Positions 36,501 through 48,819 of a stretch of 64,000 bases of DNA are shown here, piece by piece. The notes beneath the pieces were generated by a model. That model worked only from the letters and a program-made list of their open reading frames with translations, ran no database searches and had not been told where the DNA came from. Numbering within the stretch: position 1 is the first letter of the stretch; the number at the start of each line of letters is the position of its first letter. The stretch comes from Pyrus communis (lineage: Eukaryota; Streptophyta; Magnoliopsida; Rosales; Rosaceae), in assembly GCF_963583255.1 (NCBI RefSeq), contig NC_084819.1:10786471-10850470 (forward strand). The letters are read 5' to 3'. A program made the translations under genes and the position numbers.

Positions 36501-37322
36501 ACACCATACAATTCGACAATGTATACATATGAAGAACAATTTTGATTCTAGACACGCAATCTCCCAGTTTTATACTAAAAATATAGACCATATAGATAAT
36601 CAAGATTCGTCAATTTTCCTGTTATACAAGACTCGGATGCGTGCAAAATTCATGATTAGAATCGTAACGCTATTACCTTTTTCTGCCCCAATTTGATTAC
36701 AATCTTCAAAATGCCAAAAAGAATTCATCTCAAACCTAAACATTCCTAATGTTAAACATTGAGCTGTAACGCTCGTTCAAGTTTCAAACTTTGCATACTT
36801 AATTAATGCAAATAGTACACGGTTCGGTCCCGTCCCACGTATTAAGTTGATTCTTTGATTGACACAGTCCTAGGAATACTGCAATCTAATAAAGCCCAGA
36901 ATACAACATTGTCAAAAACAAAACCACCTTGTACTTTTCCTAGTACAATGGAAAGTGATAACCTACAGAGCCGTTTGAAGAATCCAAACACAATAATACA
37001 GCAAATAGTTTGATTTCCCCTGAAGCCCAGAACACCAATAACCTTAAAAAACAGCCATAAAGCAAGAATCTTTCAAATTTGGCGCAAAAATGAAGACAAC
37101 CCAACTGACAAAAAGTATGAAATTTAACAAAAATCAATAGATCAAAGCAAGAAGAAATAGATCAAAGAGTGAGAGAACCAACATACCCAGAGCTGAAACC
37201 AGAGGTTGCAGAAGGAGGAGCTGGCAGACGAACACGAAATGCAGTAAGAACCCAGTATATATCAGCCCTCTCCAAGCCACCATATCCATGGCGGATAAGC
37301 AACTCCAAACCATCACCATCAC
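33563..37322 (-). CDS. P58IPK: TPR-DnaJ co-chaperone, P58IPK/DNAJC3 family, 9 exons
   Basis: Predicted about 497-aa ER-lumen co-chaperone that would bind unfolded clients through TPRs and stimulate BiP through its J domain. Exons in sense order: 37322-37187, 36370-36205, 35580-35379, 35203-35043, 34957-34864, 34679-34467, 34316-34236, 34112-33894, 33784-33563; all phases agree (1494 nt). A hydrophobic N-terminus ([19 protein letters not shown], about 20-38) is the signal peptide. TPR units fill about 50-350 (for example [36 protein letters not shown]). The J domain is 372-435 with HPD at 401-403, followed by a Gly-rich tail rich in GGGGG and ending GGFDFQF. Human DNAJC3 is 504 aa, so length fits. 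The start is uncertain: in-frame ATGs at 37322, 37319, 37313, 37289 and 37283 all precede the signal peptide. The family is induced by ER stress; no such promoter element was checked. Confidence 0.94.
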
Positions 37323-37840
37323 CCTCTCCCTCTCTCCCCCCTCAATTCTCGAACAGAGTTTTTGAGCGCAAATGTTTGCTAAATGTATTTTTGTGAAAAA
37401 ATGTTAATACAAAAACATATAAATTGCAGTCCTTTGCGTTTTATTGTAAGGTAGAGGAAGACGGGGTGTTTTCGTTCCACGTCACTAGGACCTATCAGAT
37501 AGCTACACGTGGATTTTGACCTTCGAATAACCGAGAGTTTTGTTGCAAATCATGCAAACCCTAATCCTTCCTCCGGTGGAGAAACTTTGAATTTGGACTG
37601 AAATCCTCGCGAAGCATTCCATGTCGAAACCTATTGGGCCTTAATCAGGCCTCTTTAATTTTCTCATTTGGTAAAAGGGCGGTTTGATATCTATTTTGAA
37701 TTCATTTTTCTTTTTGAAAACTGAAAATCAAAAACTGAAAACTACTTGTGGGTTTTTGAAATTTGGCCTTCAGATTTTTATTTTTAGTTTTCAGTTTTTA
37801 TTTTTTATTTTTCAAAATGAAAGTACTCACCAAACAAGAT
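37323..37840. other. Upstream region of the P58IPK-like gene
   Basis: Contains the minus-strand promoter. The segment cgtcactaggacctatcaga-tagctacacgtgg (37480-37513) includes an ACGTGG core, an ACGT/G-box-like element as found in ER-stress and bZIP targets, about 190 bp upstream of the start codon. That it works here is inference. No coding signal otherwise. Confidence 0.5.
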
Positions 37841-38022
37841 TTATTTCGAGGTGAGCCCTTTATTTCGTATCACGCTGTCAAAGGCATTGTCTATTGAACC
37901 ACTCTTGCATCCATTAGGATTTTCGATGTAGTCCAAAACCTGTTGCTTGGACAGGTTGTAATGGAAGTCAGTACGACTACTGTGAAGCTTTTCTACTACA
38001 GCCACAACAGCAAATGCCCAAG

Positions 38023-38023
<1 letters not shown>
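37841..38023 (-). pseudogene. Papain-like cysteine protease (C1A) exon relic
   Basis: Minus-strand translation begins SWAFAVVAVVEKLH and continues with LSKQQVLDYIENPNGCKSGS and DNAFDSVIRNKGLTSK. This matches the papain-family block CWAFS..AAVEG...LSEQ.L.DC....GC.GG..DNAF..I....GLT. The catalytic Cys position reads Ser, and the sequence upstream is replaced by the AT/GT/GC microsatellite, so the oxyanion-hole region and propeptide are missing. The Cys of the DC motif is also lost (DY). It is a dead fragment of about 60 codons. Confidence 0.8.
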
Positions 38024-38024
<1 letters not shown>

Positions 38025-38091
<67 letters not shown>

Positions 38092-38105
38092 CGCGCGCGC
38101 GCGCT
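38025..38105. repeat. Compound (AT)n-(GT)n-(GC)n microsatellite
   Basis: An AT run to about 38074 passes into GT (to about 38091) and then GC (to about 38104). It directly borders the protease relic. Confidence 0.96.
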
Positions 38106-38860
38106 CGTGCGTTGTTGTGAATATCGCGTTTAAGAATGAGGAAAAACAAAAAAAAAACAAATTTGCAAAATCGAAAAAACAAAATAACCAAGATAAATCA
38201 ACACTAAGAATGATTACTGACAGACCCTGATCGAAATCGAGGCATGCTGGCCGTCACCCGAAGGTGATGTAACCAAAAGTGCAAGTGATGTAAAAAAAAT
38301 GTGGAAAAATTAAAACCGAAAATAGAACTTATTTAAACTAATAAAGTGAGTGCACAGTAGTGGGTAGAACCCATAAACTACAAATGTTCAGAGTATAGAT
38401 AACATATGGGTAAAGCAGTTGAACTAGAGAAGTACTCATTACACAACTAAGGATAAGTTCCTACACTAAAATGGAGGTACATCAGAATCGCTGTCAAATC
38501 CTCGAATGCCATAGAGTGGGCACAAAAATCAAGATTTGTAAAATCCATTTATTTTCTAAACATACTAACCCCTCGTTGTAAAACATGTATAGTTTCCAGA
38601 AAATTATATTACGTATAAGTATGAAATCAAATGCATGCTAACAGTAAAACTAGAAGTATGCCACAGCTCAATGTCCATTGACAATATAAATATAATAATG
38701 TGCTCAATAACCTATACTAGCACGCAAGTTTGAGTCACCTAATGTGACCTGTACGACTGCACCTATGGCTCATCAATTTATGGTAGCACATGAGTCGGAG
38801 TCACCTAATGTACGATAGGGCTAGGTGTAATAATATATGCTCTAGTGCTACGATCACGTG

Positions 38861-39178
38861 AAGACTAGCGTTATGTGCGGGTCACCTACGAGTCGGAGTC
38901 ACCTAATGCGACTTGTACGACAGGGCTAACACCTACTTGGATCCAAGGTGAGCGTGCGGTGCGGGAGGTGAACATCATGTGAAGGATTGGCCCTGGCTCG
39001 GGACGGGAGGACTAACACCAAGACTAGCGTTATGTGCAGGTCACCTACGAGTCGGAGTCACCTAATGCGACTTGTACGACAGGGCTAACACCTACTTGGA
39101 TCCAAGGTGAGCGTGCGGTGCGGGAGGTGAACATCATGTGAAGGATTGGCCCTGGCTCGGGACGGGAGGACTAACACC
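38861..39178. repeat. 159-bp tandem duplication within the 3' LTR
   Basis: Two nearly identical units (38861-39019 and 39020-39178) each run from aagactagcgttatgtgc to gggaggactaacacc. The other LTR of the same element has a single unit (about 50688-50845), so the duplication happened after insertion. Confidence 0.9.
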
Positions 39179-39420
39179 AAGGTGCAGCAATGATGAGCAT
39201 TACATGAATATATGCATGCCATGGTGATTCAATGATTGCAATCAACACAATGAACTTACCTGAACTTACCTGCACGTCCCATAGAATTTCTTTAGCATTT
39301 CACAACAGTACATTATTTATGAGCAGGTAAGATGCATATGAATATGCCATGACGATATAAACCTCAACCACATAACATCATTTTAAAATTAAGTAAATCG
39401 TGGCATATTATGCATAAATC

Positions 39421-41306
39421 TGAAGGGAAATCTATGAGATTCATGTGGGATTTCTAGTGACTAGCATGCATATACAATTCAAAATTTATATACGAAAGCA
39501 ACGGAAGCATGTCATACATTTTATCAAAGCTATAGTCATGCAAATCCCCTTCAAGATGCATAGGTTTATATAAGATGCATCAAAACAAAATTTAGAAGAA
39601 GAACAAACTAGAGGTTTAGTTTTATACCTCTTGATCTAGATCTTAGACCAAGGATGGACCACCTTCAAGATCTTTGCTCCTCAAACTCCTTGAGCCTAGC
39701 CTCCCTCCTTGCTTCCTCCACTTTGTAAAGTAAGTGCTCCTAGGTTCTCTTCAAGTTTCCAAAGATATGAAAACCTCTAAAGATCCTCACCCACTTTGTA
39801 ATGAGAAAGATGAAGGAATAACCAAAAGGGTGTATAGATGATTAGTTAAATCACCCCCTTGGTGGCCGGCCCTTTGTGTTCAAGAGAGAGAGCTTTTCTT
39901 TTCTCTTTTGTTGTTTTTAGAACACATAAAACCCTTATGAACTTTGTGTTATAAAGTTCCTTTTATAGACAAAAGAAACAAGTCAACATTTTAACCTATC
40001 TCTCCCTTGGTGGCCGGCCATATGTGTTTGGTTTGGGCTTTAGGCTTTTAATTATTTCAAGTCATCCAATGCTTGAATAAAAGCCCAATGGGTTTTGGCC
40101 CAATGGGCCTAATTAAACCCGAACGTTTCTTTAAGCCCAAAACGATCTTTATCGCTTTTATGATTTCTTTAGACTTTCTAAATTAATCAAAACACTTAAT
40201 TAATCCAATTAATTATTTCCTTCATCCATTAGTTACTCATTACAAGAGTGTATTGGTGAACAATCTTTTAGGTTCTAATTAGCAAGGCAGTGAGGTGATT
40301 GGCACCAATCCAATTGATTATCCAATCACTTAGTGAATTAAAACTTACTTTTAATTCACCTTCCTTTTGATGACTACATTTAATCATCTAGAAGAACTCA
40401 CAAGCCATGAGTGACATCTAACCATATATCATGGCTACCCAAGCTAATGTAGAAGTTATTCGGAGAACCTATTCAGTTGGAATTACAATGTAATTCGATC
40501 CTTCTCTAAAACAATACTCTCAATCACATTACTAGGGTATGGATTTATAATGTCAAACCCCTAATGTGATTATTCCTTCTTATATGATTCATTTGAGACG
40601 TATAGGAACGCTTTCCTTTATTACGCTCGATACTTCGGCCGAAGATTCCCGAATCATATCTTAGAGTATTCATCATCTCTTATCGAGGATTAGAGATTCC
40701 TTGTTGCGCATTCACTTGCCTTCATGGCTAAGTGGCTTAACCCCAACGATGCCTTGGACACTCGCGAACGGAATGACTTTAACATAATCAAAGATTAAGT
40801 ACTTAACCACAAGACAACGACGATGCCTCAGGTCAAATGATTACTTACATTATTCCAACCATTAGAGTTACTTGCTTGACATGTGAGTAGACCTCCATGC
40901 AAGTACTCTCGTTCGATTGTGTTCAGTGAACTCATTCCCTTAATGAGCACCTACATACTTGTCTTAGTGTCACTAAACGAATGGGATGAGACTTTCCATC
41001 CTTTCAATTGAAGCGGACATAGTATGTACCGGTCTATGGATTGTCAGTATCCCTCCGACAATCCTATGACCAGGAACCTTTTTGGACATGATGGTTATGA
41101 GAAGAAGGTCTCTGTAATCTAACATCATTAGGTTACTTCTTCCATCTATCCATTGTCCATGGATTCACTATTTAGGACATATTTCGTTTATTGAGATAGT
41201 CCTAATTAGTATCTTTGCCTTCCGATGTATAAGAATCGTCTATACATCAATTCATTGTCCTGAAAGGTTTCTTCCAAAGATTGACTTTCAGGGCATATTT
41301 CCAACA
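39421..41306 (-). mobile_element. Ty1/copia solo LTR nested in the gypsy 3' LTR
   Basis: A 1886-bp insertion absent from the other gypsy LTR. It is flanked by a perfect 5-bp duplication aaatc (39416-39420 and 41307-41311). On the minus strand it starts TGTTGGAAATATGCCCTGAA, the well-known start of Angela/BARE-like copia LTRs, and ends GATTTCCCTTCA. No internal domain is present, so it is a solo LTR. Confidence 0.92.
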
Positions 41307-42849
41307 AAATCAATTTAAAAGTATTTGTGGAAACTATAAAGTATATATATATATGGAAACAAAAATGCTCACTCATTGATATGTCGATGGATCGTAGCCC
41401 TCTAGTCTCACTTGTCCACGTACGTCCTCAGGGTAAGTCTCCCCTATATATGAAACAACTAATAATAATTACTTAACAACACATATACGTAAAAGCTAGG
41501 AAAAACTCCCCATAATTTGCTCAAACGGAATGTTTGAATATACGAAAATGTTCTACTCGAAGTCACAGACCCACACGTATCAACCACTTGCTGGCCGGAG
41601 GTCGGACGTGTCGCCCAACCCATGGCCACACGCGCTTGGCAGAATCTAACAGAAGATAGGAATATTCCGTCAGAGTTGACGGAATATTTTATTAAACAGT
41701 TAACGGAACCTGACGCTGTTAGAATATTCCGTTAAGTCTGACTGAATATTCATCGTCTTCTCCGATGAGCTTCACCATTCGTCGCCGCTGGCGTCACCGT
41801 CTGGTTTGTTGGAAACTGGGGATTTTTCGCCGAATTCTGGAAAATTTTCAAACCTTTATATCTTGCATATTTCTCAACCATTTTTCATGAAATTCATATG
41901 GATTTGAAGCTTGTGACAAGGAGAACATGATTTTACCTTTTAGAAGTCTAAAAGGTGGACGGAAGAGGATTGAAAAAGCCTCGAAAGGTTCAGCCAAAAA
42001 CTCAACTCCTTAAACTCATTTATTTTCTCGTTGAACCTTCTTTAAACTTGTACTAGGAGTTTCAGGGAGTTAAGTAGAAGTTTCTATAATCTTCAAAACT
42101 TAGTAACTCGATCAGGATCACGTCGAAACTAAGTCGTTCGAGTCGGAGCTTCCAAGTCAACAAGTCAAAACTTGTCCATTTGAGAATTAGTTGGTATGGC
42201 TGGATTTGTGGTGACGAGAGGAACACGATGGTAGTGTTTTTAGGTTCGATCTGTGAAGATTTGGTGTTGTTCTTCTTTGTTGCAGATGAGGAGAGAGTAT
42301 GGGTTAGAGAGGGGAAGAATGTGAGAGAGAGAGACTAACAACTATTTTGATTGGTGGAAAAGTGAGGGAAATTGTCTGGTTAGGTGAGAGAATTGAGGAG
42401 TGAAAATTGATTGGTGGTGAGGTGTAAGGCACGGATCTGGTTTTAAAGAAGGAAAAGGATAGGGTTTGTACAAAAGTAATCAAACGAAATCTATCCAAAA
42501 TAGTATTTCTAACACTGATGAATTAACACACACACGTGTATAATTCTACCTGTCATTTATGTACTTTAACGTAATGTAACTATTCGTTACAAACGAATAC
42601 TATTTAATTACTTAAACTCGCGCTCACATGATTGTACCAACGAATACTATTTAATTACAATAGCGAGAAAAATAATTTAAAGCTGTATAAACACGTCTAC
42701 ATCACTTTGCCAACCTGGGCATAAATGTCAATTTACACGCTCGAGGAGAAGTTACATAAAAAATTAGGAACGGGTCGCCAGAACATACTCATCTTAAGAA
42801 AATTTCGTCCCCTAAATTTCAACATTGAGTACAAGTCAATCAAAGAAAA

Positions 42850-43255
42850 AATGTGGATATAAGTCTCGCATGTGCTCCTCTGTCTCCCAATTAGCTTCCT
42901 TAATTGAGTGGTTCTTCCACAAGACTTTCACCATTCACGGTCTTGTTCCTGAGTACTTTATCTTTCCAGTTAAGAAAAGTCACTAAAACATCGTTAGAAG
43001 TCAAGTCCGGGTTAATCTTTAACGGCTAAGGAGGAATCACATATGACGAATCAGATACGTATCTCTGTAGCATCGACACATGGAATACATTATGTACCCT
43101 CGATAACTTTGGAGGTAGATCAAGTTGGTAAGCAACTTCACCAACTCGCTCAATAATCTGATATGGTCCGATGTAACGAAGGCTCGGCTTCCCTTTTTTT
43201 CCAAATTGTACAACACATTTCCACAGTGACAGCTGTAAGAATACCTAATCACCAA
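42850..43255 (-). pseudogene. Gypsy integrase C-terminal and chromodomain-like tail
   Basis: Broken minus-strand frames read like the end of Del/Tekay-type polyproteins: an LRNRTV...V..VLW..H.I.EATWE-like segment (sequence at about 42880-42970) and a final part near 42800. The piece at 43037-43255 is the region between integrase core and chromodomain. Many stops. Confidence 0.6.
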
Positions 43256-44170
43256 CCTTATATACCCTATCGATTGAATGTCTGTTAGCTATACTCTTTT
43301 GCCGATCCTGGGCTACTTTTAGATTAGCCCTTATCACCTGAATATTTTGTGTCGTCTCATCTACAATCTCAAGGCCTACCAAAACTCTTTCATTTACCTT
43401 GGACCAACATAGTGGGGTACGACATGGTTTCCCATACAATGCTTCAAATGGTGACATACCAATGCTGGAATAGAAGTTATTGTTGTAGACGAATTCTATC
43501 AACGGCAAGTGCTTGTGCATGGCATCTCCGAATTGCAGAACTGGTGATCTCAACATATCTTCGGGTGTCTGGATAGTTCTCTATAATTGCCCATCAGTCT
43601 AAGGGTGATAGGCGGTGCTGTAGAGTAATCTCAATCCCAAAGCTTTTTGAAAAGCTACCCAGAACTTTGAATTAAATCTGGGGTCTCGGTTAGAAATGAT
43701 ACTAACTGGAACACTATGATACTTGACGATTTCAGAGATGAAAAGTTTCACCAACTAGCTCAACGAGTAGTTCTCACGAACAGGTAGAAAGTGTGCTGAT
43801 TATGCCGTTATAGTTATTTCGCGTACGAGGCAACTTGTACACGAAATCCATGGTAATATCTTCCCATTTCCACTGGGGTATTGATAGTGGCTGTAGCAAC
43901 CCAAATGACTTATTTCTTTACGCTTTGACATGTTGACAGATAGAAAGGTCGGATAGTATGGTACATCTTGGTATTCTCGGGATGCATCGCATAAGTTGGG
44001 ATATGCGATTCATCGAGAATTTCTTTATTCAGTTCTTCCATATTCGGCACATACATCTGATCACCTTGCATCAGCATACCATTAGGCCTTTGAATCCTAA
44101 GATCTCTTATTTTGCTGTTCAACACTGCCTGTTTTAATGCCTGGGATTCTGAGTCTTTCATCTAGGCCTC
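43245..44170 (-). pseudogene. Gypsy integrase relic
   Basis: The C-terminal part is well preserved (EFVYNNNFYSSIGMSPFEAL, then YGKPCRTPLCW and an IQVIRANLKVAQDRQ stretch). Upstream, 43910-44161 carries MLMQGDQMYVPN, DESH and the start of the zinc-binding region (YHTIRPFY), then jumps to STCQSVKK: about 20 residues between the His and Cys pairs are missing, so the HHCC finger is deleted. The DDE core between about 43560 and 43900 is broken by stops. Confidence 0.85.
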
Positions 44171-47110
44171 GAGAACACAATCCAACAATATGGTCTGACT
44201 TGAAAACTGGTAAGTAGGGCTCCATGTTAATCCATTTCTAAAGCTGCTTCAGTAAATCTTAGGTTAGTGAGAAGAGGAACACGACATGCATAAAGAGCAT
44301 TAAGTCGGTTGTGAGATTTCCTGCTGAGGGCATCAGCTAAAGTATTCACACGCCGGGGTGATACTCGATAGTACAGTCATAGTCACTGAGCAACTCTATC
44401 CATCTTCGTTGCTGGAGATTACGCTCTTTCTGAGTGAAGATATACTAGAGGCTCTTATGGTCAGTGAAGATTTTACAATTTTCCCTATAAAGATAATGCC
44501 TCCAAAATTTCAGAGCGAAAACGATTGCTGCCAACTCGAGATCATAAGTAGGATAGTTCATCTCATAGGGCTTTAACTGTCATGAAGCATACACAATCAC
44601 CATTCCATGCTACATCAATACATAACCCAGACCATTTAGAGAGGCATCACTATAGATCTCGAAATTCCCATGATAGGAGCATATTTATGCGACTTAGTTT
44701 GCTTGTTTTCGTGCATTTATGTTATTAGTTCTTAGTTATTTTAGTTCTTTAAGCTTCTTTTGTGTGTTTTCAGTTCATAAGACGTATTTGGCGAAAGGAT
44801 GCATTTTGGAGCCTTTTGGAGCACTTTTGGGCACAAATTGGATAGCTTATGCTTGGAGCAAAAGGAATGGACGAAATTGAAGAGTTGATGTCGCATGGAT
44901 TCCTATTACGACAAGGATTCCTACTACGACGAGGATTCCAATTACGAGAAGGTTTCCAAATTGAAGGAGGTTTCCCACTCACATGAGGATTCCTAGTTGG
45001 ACGAGGATTCCTAATCACACAAGGATTCCTACTTGAAGTAGGAAAGTTAAGCCAAAGTTTTCTATTTTGGTTGACCTTTCCTAAATCAAGAACGCTCTAA
45101 GTTTTAGCAACTAAGATGGCTCCCGAGCACCCTTGGACAACAAACAAAGGTTCTTTGCAACTTTCCCTTCCTTGCCGTGCAAGGAAGGTTGTTTCCCTTT
45201 CTTTGTGTAAACTTCCCTATTTTTCCATATGTGTTAGGACCTTTCCCTAAGCTTGTGCCGCACCCTTCCCTTGTGTTTCCTGATTTCAAATTCTTATTTC
45301 CTAGTTTAATTCACTTTCCTAGTTCTAAAACTTTCCCTAAAGTCCTAATTTTTGATTTCTTGCAAGGAATTGACTTTCCTTCCTTCTTTTGCACCAATTT
45401 CGTTTCTTACCTTAAATTCCCTTTCCTTGCTGTGCAAGGGGTTTAATTTCTGATTCCTTGCAAGGCAAGGACATTCCTTATTTGTTTAAATTCGTGCATT
45501 CCCTTTTTCTGATTTTATTTGGACTTTATTCACTTACCTTTTCTATTTAGACTAGGAAATCTGAATCATAACTTAATTAGGTATGTTATCCTAAAACACA
45601 TATAATCAGCCGCTCCACCTTCTTCCACCCTCTTTGCCGAGTTCTCCACTACCTTCCAACCATCAAACACTCATCCACACCCAACCTACACCCCTTGCCG
45701 TGCCTCTAACCACCCCAAAATCCATTCTACATCATCAAAACAGCCCAGAAACCACCACCATCCAATCTGCCGCAAGCAAGGGAAATGAGACAGATTCACT
45801 CAATTGTTTGGCTCTTCATTCTGAGTTGTTGAACAATTTTAAGTGTATTCTCTCTTATATTTCAATGTCTAATTCATGTAATCTTTGTTTTGCTTTGAGA
45901 ATGATTGGCTAAATTCGCTTTGGCTAAGGGTGTATTCGAAACCATGATTATATATGTGAAATAAGTTGATTACTTTATCGTTGCATAAGTCGTGAATACA
46001 ATTTGCTTAACTGTTTGATTTAGAACTTATTCTTGTATGTTGATTGAGAGTGCACGCTTAATTTGCATGCTTGAATTTGGTGCTAGGATATAAGTTTGTT
46101 TCACCTAATCGTTATGAATTTATATTCACAAGTAGTGCAGGTCGCTAGTCACGATCATGGTAAGTAGATTCCTGGCAAGAGTATCATGCTTTTCATAGTT
46201 ACAAATGCCTTGTCGATGCTTATGATTTCCAAAGAACGTAATGATTCTAACTTGTGTCTTTATCATGCTGTTCATATAGAGAACTTGTTAGGAATAATTT
46301 GTTTGCGATGCATATTCATCCAATTCAATGATTCTAGGGAAATCTGAAGGTTAATTTAAGCGGACCTAATTAACTTGGAGTGTCGAGGTTCATAACTTAT
46401 TGAATTGATAACTGGAAATTGATTTACGTTGCATATATTTCATGTGTGGAGAAGAATCCCTTAGCTATTCCATCATCCATTGGTTTATCACAATTTGTCT
46501 TACAATCTGTTTTCTTTACAATCTGTCCATTTAATTTAATTTCGTCCAAACACAATCCCCCCATATTTTGTTAAGTCTTAGTCATTATAATCTGTCTTAT
46601 TTTGTGTTTTTAAGTATTTTGAGTCACAAGCACTTTCAAATTCGTCCAAATCAAGTTTTAGTTGCTGTTTGAGTCAATTTGGTTGTTTTAGGCAGTTTTG
46701 AGTGTTTCAAATCTGTTTTGAGTCATAGTAGTCTAGTTAGAGTCTTTAAGTTTAGTTTTTGTGTGTTTTAAGTCAATTTATATTAGATTAGCACCCCTAG
46801 TTAATCCCCGGTTAGAACCATCCCTACTTACATCATTACTACAATTGTCACAAATAGGGTTTAATTTGTGTGTCACATTCGTAACGCATCATCCCACTAT
46901 CATCGTGAAGTGCCAGGACATGTGCATGAGTGAGATAGTACTTTAACTGTTGGAAACTTCATTCACAATCATCACTCCACTAAAAAATTACTCATTTCCT
47001 GGTCAACCTTGTCAGAGGTAGGGCTATAGTTGAGAAGTCTTTCACAAAGCATCGATAGTAGCCTGCAAGACCAAGAAAACTTTGAACTTCCGTGACAGTC
47101 TTAGATTGCT
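44170..47110 (-). pseudogene. Gypsy RNase H relic split by a solo LTR
   Basis: The RNase H start is recognisable at 44580-44665 (FEIYSDASLNGLGYVLM, with a stop where Q is usual, then HGMVIVYAS), and continues with the FTDHKSL-like and LQQRRW-like parts to about 44360. The linker from reverse transcriptase (sequence like FQQLKYYLTHAHVLAL) lies at about 46900-46970. The 2.2-kb insertion 44671-46891 separates them. Confidence 0.8.
44671..46891 (+). mobile_element. Solo LTR (gypsy-like) inserted in the RNase H region
   Basis: A 2221-bp insertion with termini TGATAGGAGC...AACGCATCA and a perfect 5-bp duplication tccca (44666-44670 and 46892-46896). No direct repeat of its own ends and no polyprotein inside, so it is best read as a solo LTR of a long-LTR family; the superfamily and strand are uncertain. 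Open frames such as 45177-45446 have no recognisable product. Confidence 0.85.
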
Positions 47111-47189
47111 CCCAATTTTCTACTGCTACTACTTTCTGGAGATCCACGAGAACACCCTAAGCTAATATCATGTGTCCTAAGAATGACAA

Positions 47190-48013
47190 TTAATCCAACC
47201 AGAACTGGCACTTATTGAACTTGGCGTACAACTGATTCTCCCTTAACTTCTTTAGAACCAGACGTAGATGTCTAACATGCTCAGCCTCGCTCTTAGAGTA
47301 TATCAGAATGTCATCAATAAAGAAGATTACAAACCTGTCGAGGTACGGAGGAAATACCCAATTCATCATGTCCATAAAAGCTGTTGGGCCATTAGTTAAC
47401 CTGAATGGCATCACAAGAAACTCATAATGACCATATTGAGTTCTGAAGGCTGTTTTCGGAAAGTCATCTCTTTTGATCTTCAGCTGGTAGTAACCGGACC
47501 TTAGATTAATTTTCGAAAAGACACTAGCACCGCAGAGCTGATCAAAGAGATCATCGATTCATCGATATGAGGCAACGGATAACGGTTTTTAATCGTCACC
47601 CTATTTAACTGTCTGTAATCAATGCATAGCCTTAAAGTTCTATCTTTCTTCTTTACGAACAAGACTGGAGCTTCCCAAGGAGATGTACTTGGCTGAATAA
47701 AACCCTTATCCATAAGTTCTTGCAATTGGGTTTTCAATTCTCTTAACTCAATAGGAGCCATACAATAGGGAGTTAGAGAAACAGGATAGGTACCTGGAAT
47801 TAGGTCGATAGTGAACTCCACTTCACGTTCCGGTGATAAGCCAGGTAAATCATCGGGAAAAACGTTAGGAAAATGTCTGACTACCCGAACATCTTCCACA
47901 CGAGCAGAATTATCTTCAGTCACCACTACATGAGCCAAGTAGCCTTGCAAACCTTCTTCAACAACCGTTTTGCCCTCACAGCAGAGATAACTCCATGTTT
48001 CAGACTGCCACAT
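47190..48013 (-). pseudogene. Gypsy reverse transcriptase relic
   Basis: The first frame contains [18 protein letters not shown], then [38 protein letters not shown] and [15 protein letters not shown] frameshift near 47545 moves the reading to a second frame with [18 protein letters not shown] and the catalytic block [11 protein letters not shown] (the usual YxDD, with F at position 1). Sequence between is intact apart from the shift. The domain order identifies Ty3/gypsy. Confidence 0.92.
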
Positions 48014-48405
48014 TCACCAACAATCGTGATAATTGGCATGCCCAGTCGGTGAAAAGTAACAATCTTCTGGTAATAATCCAACTTGCCACAATTGTAATGT
48101 AACCAATCCATGCCCAAGATAATGTCAAAATCAACGATATCCAAAGGAAAAAGATTAGCTGGCATCACGACATTCTCGATAAGAACGGGACATCCTTGAT
48201 ACCCCCAACCCACATAACAAACTTCACCCCTAGGCATCGAGAACTCTAACTCATGACCGAGAGGAGTGGGGTGTGGTTGAGTTTTTTTGAGCATATGGGA
48301 AATAATTGAATGTGTAGCACCATAGTCAATTAATATTCTAGCAAAATGGCCAAGAACATTTAATTTACCCATAATTAAGTCAGGGTTACTCTGCGTATCC
48401 TGCAA
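47926..48405 (-). pseudogene. Gypsy aspartic protease domain
   Basis: Contains ILIDYGATHSIIS, the retroviral-type protease active site where D-S/T-G-A has become DYGA, and the conserved FDIILGMDWLHYN end. The Ser/Thr to Tyr change at the active site probably inactivates it. It overlaps, in another frame, the start of the reverse transcriptase frame. Confidence 0.9.
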
Positions 48406-48819
48406 GGTGATGTGATTGACTCAACCTTGTGTCTGTTGTTGGCCTCCTCGACCCCTGTTTCTTTGGTCTGATTTCCTAGTCCCTGGTTACCTCGACCTTG
48501 ATTTGTTAGATCAGGCTGCCTGGTTGATGAGCCACTGCTAGAAGCTACCTTAAGGTTCTGGGATTGGCCCTCGATATACCACTGCGATCTGCTGCCCTGA
48601 TACGGCATATACTACGTATAGCGCCCCTGGTACTGTGTATAACTGCTCTGGTAATAAGGATCAGGTGGGTACTGATATGCTCATCCTGGATACTAAGCTA
48701 CGTTACCCTCATAATGAAAAGCACCCTCATAACTTATTGGCGTGTAGGCACGAGGTCCTTAAATCTGCTGTAGAGGAACTGCATGTAGTAGAGTAGGAGG
48801 CTGAGGTTTTTAATTCTAC

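Larger units (their letters stand above)
38218..42782 (-). repeat. 3' LTR of the gypsy element, enlarged
   Basis: 4565 bp, of which 1891 bp are a nested copia solo LTR with its duplication and 159 bp a tandem duplication. Begins tgacagaccctga and ends cgggtcgccaga on the plus strand; the matching LTR ends are tgacacacccc and gggttatcaca. Substitutions between the two LTRs are frequent, so the element is not recent. Confidence 0.88.

Noticed and set aside
38861..39178. CRISPR-like array from repeated cassettes in the gypsy LTRs
   Set aside because: Units are long, unequal and shared with other LTR copies; the host is a plant nuclear genome.
45634..45912. Possible Pro/Thr-rich protein in the solo LTR
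   Set aside because: Lies in LTR sequence between clean TSDs; no start context, homology or splice signal.
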